Below, piece after piece: positions 55,901 through 64,000 of a DNA stretch of 64,000 bases. A program made the position numbers and the translations under genes. Location of the stretch: contig JBAIZL010000006.1 of assembly GCA_036971475.1 (NCBI GenBank), positions 63,116,898 through 63,180,897 of the forward strand. Direction: 5' to 3'. This DNA is from Prosapia bicincta (lineage: Eukaryota; Arthropoda; Insecta; Hemiptera; Cercopidae). The notes under the pieces were generated by a model that was given only the letters and a program-made list of their open reading frames with translations, was not told the DNA's origin and searched no databases. How positions within the stretch are numbered: the first letter of the stretch is position 1; each line of letters starts with the position of its first letter.

Positions 55901-56388
55901 AGGTCCCTAAGTTCCGGTATTTATTGCGGCTATGTAACCCTTTCCCTCCGCTCTAAGCTCGTCGCTATCTCCGTGCTTTTTTTCCTGTACAAGCGGGTTG
56001 GACAGCGTATTCTATTCAACCTGCATAATTTTGTTTGTTTAGAACACTGAAAAATGTCTATTATTTTAAAATAGCTGTAACTTTTTTGTTATTTCAGTTT
56101 TTTAAATTTAGTTTTCACCATTGTTCATTTTGGATTTTGCTGGTCATTTTAAAATGGCAGTGACAGTTCTACGTTAGCATTCTAGTTCTCAAGTTAGCAT
56201 TTTTCGGAACTTAGAAAGTTTACACTGCATTATTATACAATAAATTCAAACCGTATTATTTAATTATTAAATTTGTGATTACAATTTTTGAAATTATTAA
56301 TTTCTTAATTTGAACGGTGATTCAGATCGTTTCAGTTGTTGCGTGTGTGTGCGAGCGCATGCCTAAGTGCGTTCGTCTGTGTGAGATT

Positions 56389-56394
56389 GTGTGC

Positions 56395-56434
<40 letters not shown>
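56389..56434. repeat. (GT)n microsatellite at the palindrome centre
   Basis: About 20 GT units followed by TTGTAACGGTGTGACAC. A GT-rich stretch also lies immediately outside both outer ends of the palindrome. Confidence 0.95.
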
Positions 56435-56435
<1 letters not shown>

Positions 56436-56999
56436 GTAACGGTGTGACACACTGTGACAAATAGGAAATAAATAATTTCCTGTTTTTAAGTAATAAAGTT
56501 GATTTTTAAATTAATCAAGTTTGGAGTTATAAAAATAATAAAGAGTGAAGAATTAAATAAAACCATACATAGAATAATTAAGCTAAATTAAAAAGTATTA
56601 GAAAATAAATTTGTAATAACTAGCTAAATTTGACCATCGGGAGTGAGGCGAAAATTTTCTAAGTGCTTAATAAAGCTATCTTAAGAACCGAACCACGTAG
56701 AACTTTCATCGACATTTTAAAAGAACCAGAATAAGCCAGAATAAACATTAGTGAAAGCAAAATTTGAAAAACTTAAAAAACAAAAAAGTTACAGCAGTTT
56801 TAATAAAATAAACATTTTTCAGTGTTCCAAAAATGATAATCAAACTCTGCAAGCTAAAACGGATTCGTTGCCCGACTTGCCTCTACAAGGAATAAATCCA
56901 AAGATAGCAAGTATTGCAGGCGGGGTGAGGTAGGTTAACTTCACCGCTATATATACTAGGTCTCTAAGACCTTAGAGACAGTCTGAAATAAATTTTTAA

Positions 57000-57250
57000 T
57001 ACGAGGTGCCGCGGAACGCTATGCTGGACCGCGGATAGGACCGCCATCAGGCCAGATGGACCAAACCTCAACGCTTCCGACGTATAGGACTACCAAGGGA
57101 TGAAGGCTCCAGACTCAGCCTCCAGGACGCGGGAATGGAGGAAAACCACCACCGACGAACCAGGGATGGCGACTTCCGATGTCCAAGGACCAGGGAATCC
57201 AGACGAGGGACTCTAAGGACCGGCAGGAACATCTTTGGCAAGTCATTTTC
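57000..57250 (-). repeat. GC-rich core of palindrome, right arm
   Basis: Inverse of the left core: GATGGCGACTTCCGATGTCC, GGCTCCAGACTCAGCCTCC and TTAATACGAGGTGCCGCGG. A 65-codon minus-strand frame here is not shared with the left core, which argues against coding. Confidence 0.7.
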
Positions 57251-58394
57251 TCTATTCGATACCAATTACGTCAAATTTAGTTAGTTAATTTTATTAAGTT
57301 CAAACAAATATTCAAGCTTAAACAATGACTTCACTCTTTATAAAAATTAAATAAATTTTATGCTTAATAAAATGAATTTATGTGATCAGAATATTTCAAA
57401 TGCTAAATATTAAACTTACAAAGGGTTTTTGGCCATGAGCCACTTATTTTCAAGGAAATAAGAATTTTTAGAATATTATAAATTTAAAAATTATGTGTCA
57501 TAAATATGAATTTACCAATTTAATATAGAAGATAAATTTTTATTATGTCTAATTTCAGTAATAATTGTATGTTTAGGTAAATGTAATTGATATATATGGA
57601 AATTATAAGATTTTAAAATATGAAAAACAACAAGTTATTTAGTGAATTGTTCTGTCAATATAATTATGTTTTATTTGAAAGGATAAATTTTCTTTTTTAT
57701 TTAAATAAATAAAATTAAATATGTTATAAAAATCAACAGTATTTGCATTTCATCCTGTGTCGAATAATCAATAAAAACTGTTTAGCTTTTTCCAACTAAT
57801 ATGAAAATGATTATTAAATCAGTAAACAAGATTAATTAAATTTCACTAAATGATAATAGTTAATACCTAATGTTTTTAAAGAGTTTCTCTCAACTAACTT
57901 CATTGAGCTAGCCTAAAGATTAGTTGGTTTTTTGTATAAAAGTCCAGAGATTTATCTACTGGCAGATTGTGTTTAAAAGGACACAGGAGCCTTTTAAAAT
58001 AGGTAAATTAAACACGATCATATTTTGCACGTCTTCTGGCTGTGTCTGCAGATCATCATCAGGTGGTAAGACTGTGAATATTTTGTGTATTATTTTAAAT
58101 GTGTTTCTTTCCAGCTGACTATTGAAATGACATGTGTGACTATATCTAGACCCTACATAATTGATAAACCAATTTTGGGGAGTTTATACTGATTTTAAAT
58201 AGTAGTCAGCGGGAATAGGCTTGTTTTGTGCATGGCCCTATGAGCGGGAAATATACACGTAACTCAGGGATTTTAGCACGGGTTAACAAGCGGGGTGATT
58301 GGCAGATGTTTGGTTTGTTTATAAATAAGTTTTTAAACAACAAAATTTTGGTATTCTGCGAGAAGGAATATCAATAAAGAGGGAGGGACGTTGC

Positions 58395-60164
58395 AGTGTG
58401 TATTTGTGCACGTGTGTGTGTGTTTGTGCGCGCGCGTGTACTCTTTACGCCTTCGGATTCAGTAGAGCGTAGATTGTGTTCCGTATATGACTACTAGATC
58501 CAATAGTCAGCAGTCTGTAGAAGTTTCTGGGAAATTACTTAAAACCATACAAATATTCCGTAAGAACTTTACGAGGTCAAATTCCTTTATGAGGTAAAAT
58601 AACAGAAGACTTACGGTTAACCACTTTATTAAATGTTTTGTGTCTGGATGTAATTCATGTCTTACAAATTATTAATTATTTGAGACCTTGAAACTAATTT
58701 ATGCTTGTATTTTAATACTAAGCCTAGAGTGGAGACTAGTCGCGAGTGAGGAATATTACTTTAGGAAAGTCAACGTTCGCTGAATATGTACACAAACATT
58801 TCTATAATAAAAGAACAGTATTTTACAGTGAAAGGTAAACTTTATCGTAGCTAAAATCAATCTTTCATTTTGCCTCCAGGTTACTTAATTTATCGTCTTG
58901 TGAATGAACATCATCTTTAAGAAGTTCTGTAATATAAAACAAGATCCCTACGATCATTTAAAAGCTTTAGAATAAAGTAAACACGGTTTTCCGTTGGGAG
59001 GGATCTTTTAAAGAAATCCAAGTTATATTATAAAAATATCTTGATAAAAAATGCACGTCAAAAGATTTAAGTGACTCTCTAAAGCAGACTACTATATTAT
59101 TAAATAACATTTTAATAATAAATATAATTTATAAAGAGAGGGCAAAAAATGAAAAATTTCATTCTCATAAAAGTCCAATTTAAAATCAACCTCGTAAGTA
59201 ACATTTTCCTAAAAAAACATGTGCACAAAGATAAATAAAATGCATTAAATAAAATTCTTGTAACATTAAATAGAATTACTTAGAAAAACATTTTTTTTTG
59301 TGTTATATTTCCCAATTTTATAAAATTGTAATTTGTTATTGTTTTTTTTTTGTCTTTAAATATCTGTATTCATTTACTAAAAGCTACTGAAAAATCTCAC
59401 TGAATTCAGTTACAATAATGTGATAGAAGTTTTGTTTACTTTTTAGTATTACTTGCAATACAAATACCATCAAAAGCAGAAACATTTATTTGTATAAAAT
59501 AGTCTATTTTAGCACAGAAATATTGAAGGAATTATACGGTTTTAATTCCCGAATCCTCTAAGTATATTCTATAAGGATTGCTGCCATAACAAGTGTAAAA
59601 TCATCATTAACTTACGTTTGTCCCCTAGTCATGTGAACAAGGACAGTGATATGTACTAAGAGCGATGTTTGGATATTTAGATATGTTTTTGTTTGAATAT
59701 GTTTTTCGAAATTCATAATTTATGGTGTATTGTATACATTTATTATACAAACATTTAAACAATTATGAAGAATATGGTAAATATTTATTTTAAAAAAAGT
59801 TAAAAAAATAGTGTTAATTGAAATTTTTAGAACAATGAATTTTCTTTTGCAAAACCTCTCAATTAATTTGTTTTTAAAATTCAAATAATGACAAAAAAGC
59901 TGCCAAAAAAGGAAGTTTGTTTTTATAATGTTAATTTCAGAAATAATTGTTTTTGATAACACTAACTTCTGACATTTCCTTTTTCGACAACAGTTTTTCT
60001 ATATACTCTTGGATCGCTTAGAGACGTTCCTAGTGCACCCAAGTATTTAGCAGTACTTTGGCGCTTAATACGGCCCTTACTAAACACTCTGACCTCAGAG
60101 TTGTTTCTTTAATCCAACTTTCTTAAGCTTCAAAGCCTCCTAAAGTAACCTCTCCTTTCAAATA
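58395..60164. other. AT-rich DNA, nothing recognised
   Basis: Starts with a GT-rich stretch; no further feature. An 80-codon minus-strand frame at 59720-59962 is Ile/Asn/Phe-rich noise. Confidence 0.45.
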
Positions 60165-60640
60165 TGTGCTATTAGTTCACACTTTCCCTAAATATATATT
60201 TATATATCTTGTTAAAATTTTCAATCGCTAATAAAAAACTTTTTATTGTTCCACTCAAGTTCAAATACAATTTTTTAAACTTTTAGTGGATGACATTTGA
60301 TATACAGTTCTTTTCTAATGTTAAAAAATTAATTAATTAATTTAATTTAATGAATTAATTTTAGTTTTTATGGGAGAAAAACTTTTCAGAAAAAGGTCAA
60401 GTTATGAATATAGTTATTTCGTCCCATTTGGCTTGAAATAAGTGATAACATGATTTTTATAAAACAGCTGATTTTAGGGGTTGTGGTAGAACAGCTGTTT
60501 AATGCATAGGTCATGCTACTTTATTTATATTAATTGTAATTATTCCATAAAAAGTAACTAAACTTTTGAGAATATTTACTCAAGTAGGAACTTCTTTTAC
60601 TAATTTTTTTTTATAATACTTGGTATATTCGTACAATTTT
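60165..60640 (-). repeat. Dispersed repeat family R1, copy 9
   Basis: Complete reverse copy: GCTATTAGTTCACACTTTCC, TTTTCAATCGCTAATAAAA, TAATTAATTAATTTAATTTA, AAAACAGCTGATTTTAGGG, GAACAGCTGTTTAATGCAT and CTCAAGTAGGAACTTC. The TA tract is reduced to ATATATATTTATATAT. Confidence 0.85.
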
Positions 60641-62185
60641 AAGTTGAATCATAACACAATTTTAGGGACTTCAGTGGATTTTAAGAATTATTATAGTTTA
60701 TATATTTAGGTCCAAGTTACAATTTTTGGGGTTTTGAAATTGGGATTTTTACATTTTGTTTTTTTTTTTAATTTCAAAATGCTTTTCTACTTTTTAGCAA
60801 TAACTGAAATTTAGAAAAAATAGTGTGTTGCAAACAGGTTACTTGTGAAAGTATTTATAACTATAAGAATCAAGTGAAAGTAGACATGTCGGATGGACTG
60901 TTTCTATATTTACTAAAATGTAATATAATTAATAACATTAAATAACGTTATTTTCCGCACACATCGTAACGGACATGCGCAATGGACATTTATCTCTCCC
61001 GACAAGTTTTACTACCCTTAACCTGTTTAGAGGAAGCTATAAAAATACCGAACGCTTCATAAACCGCGAGAAGCAAATAGTTCAGTTTTTCAGCATTGCA
61101 TACCCGCCAGTCTTCCCTTCAATCAATAACTTATATTAAAAATAAATATTTGTTTTTATATAGTCGATTTCTTTTACTCAATGAATTTTTTAATATAATT
61201 TAATGATATTCACACTTATGCATCACCTACAAAATACACATAATTTTTTGTAAATTTAAAATCATTAAAAGAAAACATGTTTTATTATCATCTACATCAC
61301 GAAATTCCCTCCTTTTCCCTCTCCAAGCCACTCATGCATACCTGTTTCGAGTTGAGGAAATATTTACTGTAGCTATTTGGGGCTAATTTTATATGCAAAC
61401 GTTAAAATGCCAGTTATACTCGTACATACAGAGTTTAATAATATAAATAATATTACCTGAATGAAATTAAAATATTAATTTTCAACGCCTGAAGAAGATA
61501 GCAATTGAGGTAAAGAAACATCGCAGAATAATTGAAATAAATGCTAATTGACTCATATATCGACCGATTGTCACCCTTGTTGTGACACACACAAACAGTA
61601 TTATAATTATGCTTTGTAAGGTTGGCAAATTAAACACATATATCGGGACCTTTTGAGCGCTTTTGTGGTTATATGTTAGATACCCATGGAGGAGCAAACT
61701 TTAATTGTGATAAATATTTGTTGTATCACACTTTGTAACGCTTATCGAATAGAAAACATTCATGTTTTATATTTCTCAGCTTTTTCACAAGTCGATAATA
61801 TCACGATAAGTTTTAATATATGATTTCAGAAGTTAGCAAACAATTCTTTTATTTCGTTGGATTCACTGCTGATGAATTCTCCTCATTGTGCGATCTCGCA
61901 AGGGAGGACAGCTAACATCGACGAGGCCCCCAGGCTCTGGCGAATCCGGACGGGGCTACCTCTCGGGCGATGGATAAAGTAAAATAAAACTAAATTTAAC
62001 CCTTTCATATAATTGTTTAAAAATAAATTTCATATTCATTTAACTAGATATACAACAATAGATAGATCCAGTACTACATGGCCAACATCGGTAGAGGTGG
62101 TTTTCCTTCACGTTTATGTAGATTATTTTAGACAGTAAAATAACAAATTCTTAATTAGGCTGGGTTGATCTTTCAGTTTTTTTCA
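60641..62185. other. Intergenic DNA; GC-rich patch and a TATA-like site
   Basis: CTATAAAAATACCG at about 61037 with TCAGTT at 61082 resembles a promoter, but the spacing (46 bp) is too long. A GC-rich patch (61865-61980: AGGCCCCCAGGCTCTGGCGA, TCCGGACGGGGCTACC) looks like the edge of a retroposon; family not recognised. Confidence 0.35.
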
Positions 62186-62209
62186 ATTTCATTTATTAGT
62201 TCACACTTC

Positions 62210-62212
<3 letters not shown>

Positions 62213-62264
<52 letters not shown>
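62213..62264. repeat. (TA)n microsatellite, left half of R1 TA tract
   Basis: About 24 TA units to the left of the Penelope-like insertion. Confidence 0.95.
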
Positions 62265-62265
<1 letters not shown>

Positions 62266-62277
62266 TGTATATGATGA

Positions 62278-62427
62278 GTAGTTGTTATCTGGAGTACATC
62301 CGTCAATGCTGGATGAGATTCTAGCGAAACGTCGGAATTGCGAATTTATGGACTGCAGAATGAACGGATGTACTCCAGATAATAACTATTCATCATATTT
62401 TTCCATCCGTGAAGGAATACGTATCAG

Positions 62428-62430
<3 letters not shown>
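62278..62430 (+). mobile_element. Penelope-like end with 21-bp inverted tail, fourth family
   Basis: GTTATCTGGAGTACATCCG (62284-62302) is inverted at 62365-62383. Between them: TCAATGCTGGATGAGATTCT, then AGCGAAACGTCGGAATTGCG. Stem GCTGGA/TCTAGC, GAAA at 62326-62329. Same family as 53327-53591, including the distal CGTATCAGCATA edge. The 87-codon frame running through it is not a gene. Confidence 0.75.

Positions 62431-62491
<61 letters not shown>
62431..62491. repeat. (TA)n microsatellite, right half of R1 TA tract
   Basis: About 30 TA units to the right of the Penelope-like insertion. Confidence 0.95.
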
Positions 62492-62499
<8 letters not shown>

Positions 62500-62800
62500 C
62501 TTTTTATTTATCCACTCAGGTTCAAATATTTTTTTAAACTTGTAGTGGATGAGACTGATGTTAATACATTTTTTTCAAATTTAATTCATAAATTATATTT
62601 AATAATGAAATAATTTTAGTTTTATATGACAGAAAAACTTTCCATACAAGGGGCAATGTATGCAATATAGTTACTTCGTTCACTTAGGTTTAAAATAAAT
62701 GATAACATATGGTTTCATAATACGGCTGTTTTAACGTATATGTTACGATATGTTATAAATAATAATTAAAATTATTTAATAAATAGTAACTCAAATAGAT

Positions 62801-63829
62801 GTTTGACAAAACAAATTTCGTAAATCTTGAAATAAAACGCTGACAACACTAAAGGTAATGAAAACATCCGAGTGGTTGGTAAATAATACATCTAAATGTG
62901 CTTTACTATAAAACCCAGCTCAAATAATTAGGAATAAAACATAGAAGCAGGTGCAACGGTTTATCTCGTTATCTTACTTCCTAACTTGTTAAACTGTAGT
63001 TACAATGTGAATAGGTTGCAGTTCTGATATAACGATGTTACTTCTCTTATTTCTCAGCCAATAGAAAATAGCTGAGCAAGTCAGTAGATAAGGTTTACAA
63101 AGGCTTGATTGAGCCTAAAGTTCTCAAGGTAAAACTGCGAAAGGGTTGGTAGTATTAAAGTTCGTTTCTTGAAACGTATTTATATAACTAACAAGTTGTA
63201 CCCTACGCTTTACGGTGGAACATTGAGGTCGAATGGATGAGAAATGAGGAACAAAGCAAAGCATACTTTTCATAAAACTTTTATTTTGCGAAAAATAAGT
63301 AAAAACAATCCTTAAAGCGGGTTGAATGTTGTGTCGAAGTTTGATCCATATTGCTACAGAACATTTATTAATATTGACGCGTACACAAACCAACATAAAT
63401 GTTTTGATATGGCCGACGGCTGCCTATATTGAACCACTTTTATTTAAAATTCGTTTTCCATATTCTAATAAACTTTAAACATGAAATAACTCCAGTACCA
63501 TGGCCTTTGAAAAATCTGTAAACATATTTTCAGCCCTTGGGGGTGTTCAGCCCACATTAGTCTATCCGGCCACCCAGGGCGGAGAGCCACTTATAGATGC
63601 TTAGAAACTGGTGTAGAAAATACTAAGTATGATTAAATTTCTAATAAATAAACTATCGGTTCAAAATAGTTCAATGCGAAATAAATTAATAGTTTTTGTT
63701 TTAAAAATAATACTAAACGAATAGTAAATACATATGCATGAATATATACAATATTAAGCGCACAGCGGCACAATATATTACAATAAAAATATTGGTAAAC
63801 ACCCAATACCGTAATAATCAAAAATAACT
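62801..63829. other. Intergenic DNA, nothing firm
   Basis: A GC-richer patch at 63530-63595 (GGCCACCCAGGGCGGAGAG) and a 90-codon minus-strand frame at 63124-63396 show no recognisable family. Confidence 0.4.
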
Positions 63830-64000
63830 CATACAAGTTACCTAAGATTTTACCATTATTTACATTTCGATGACCATGGCATCATCAGCAGATGGTCGTA
63901 TTACAAAATTAAAATCTAGAATACAATAAATTACAAACTAGACTGACGGTAGGTCAGGTATTCTAGATTGTAATTTTCTAATAGAACCCTCTGATGATGA
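63830..64000. mobile_element. Penelope-like foldback end, cut by the window edge
   Basis: On the minus strand: CTGATGATGCCATGGTCATC then GAAATGTAAATAATGG. The plus-strand right side (TTCTAGATTGTAATTTTCTA, CCCTCTGATGATGA) begins the second, inverted arm, which continues beyond the window. Same family as 7723-8033. Confidence 0.65.

Larger units (their letters stand above)
54409..58394. mobile_element. Giant 4-kb imperfect palindrome
   Basis: The left arm (about 54409-56260) and right arm (about 56600-58394) are inverted copies over about 1.8 kb. Matching landmarks: TTGCAACGTCCC / GGGACGTTGCA (outer ends); AGTCAGCTGGAAAG (54690) / CTTTCCAGCTGACT (58108); AAAAAACCAACTAATTTTTA / its inverse near 57925; CTCGTCTGGATTCC (55669) / GGAATCCAGACGAG (57193); AACACTGAAAAATGT / ACATTTTTCAG near 56810. 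Identity looks around 70-80%. The centre has a (GT)n tract. Each arm holds a GC-rich core of about 280 bp (55620-55900; 57000-57250). No frame longer than about 65 codons survives. It may be two inverted copies of one retroelement or one very long foldback transposon. Confidence 0.85.
62186..62800 (-). repeat. Dispersed repeat family R1, copy 10, invaded by a Penelope-like end
   Basis: The left part has TTATTAGTTCACACTTCACA and (TA)n; the right part resumes with TTATTTATCCACTCAGGTTC, GTAGTGGATGAGACTGATGT and TACGGCTGTTTTAACG. The Penelope-like end at 62278-62430 sits in the middle of the TA tract. Confidence 0.8.

Noticed and set aside
61037..61090. TATA box and TCAGTT as promoter
   Set aside because: The 46-bp spacing is too long for a TATA/initiator pair.

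Overview
The window is AT-rich eukaryotic DNA, almost entirely non-coding and packed with transposable-element debris and simple repeats. The element types point to an arthropod, most likely an insect: a Gypsy-like LTR element with a tRNA-Lys-type primer-binding site, many Penelope-like element (PLE) ends, a pogo/Tigger remnant, Helitron-like ends, foldback elements, a MITE and about 30 microsatellites dominated by (TA)n. I cannot name the species. No complete host gene is visible. The best host-gene candidates are one or two exons on the minus strand near 12.4-13.7 kb, recognised by higher GC, open frame and plausible splice sites. I do not recognise their product.

Layout. 0-4 kb: an 11-bp minisatellite, two copies of a dispersed repeat family (called R1 here), a foldback element joined to an R1 end, and a PLE tail palindrome inside (TA)n. 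4-20 kb: mostly unremarkable AT-rich DNA with scattered R1 copies, two copies of a second family (R2), a PLE foldback at 7.7-8.0 kb, the candidate exons, and a candidate TATA+Inr promoter at 17.5 kb. 20.5-27.8 kb: a minisatellite, a PLE end, a young non-autonomous Gypsy-like LTR element (22232-26714, two 939-bp LTRs) and a second minisatellite. 28-31.5 kb: a cluster of PLE insertions between (TA)n tracts, one keeping a GIY-YIG endonuclease fragment, plus a MITE. 33-39 kb: an R1 copy, further PLE ends, a second possible GIY-YIG remnant and a Tigger-like element. 39-44 kb: a 37-bp satellite in two blocks with a 222-bp higher-order repeat; the unique left flank of the satellite is duplicated along with it. 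44.7-46.8 kb: a Helitron-like repeat interrupted by a terminal-inverted-repeat element that carries a GC-rich, arginine-rich reading frame. 48.9-49.4 kb: a roughly 140-bp tandem triplication. 52.6-53.7 kb: a microsatellite cluster around a PLE palindrome. 54.4-58.4 kb: a giant imperfect palindrome of about 4 kb. 60-64 kb: more R1, including one whose TA tract has been invaded by a PLE, and a PLE end cut by the window edge.

The most interesting signal is a structural motif shared by many otherwise different PLE ends: CTGANGA, one extra base (usually T), a hairpin whose stem sequence differs between families, then GAAA. This resembles the hammerhead-ribozyme core known from Penelope-like retroelements, and most of these ends sit beside or inside (TA)n tracts as head-to-head palindromes. 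All calls come from reading by eye; boundaries of repeats are approximate.
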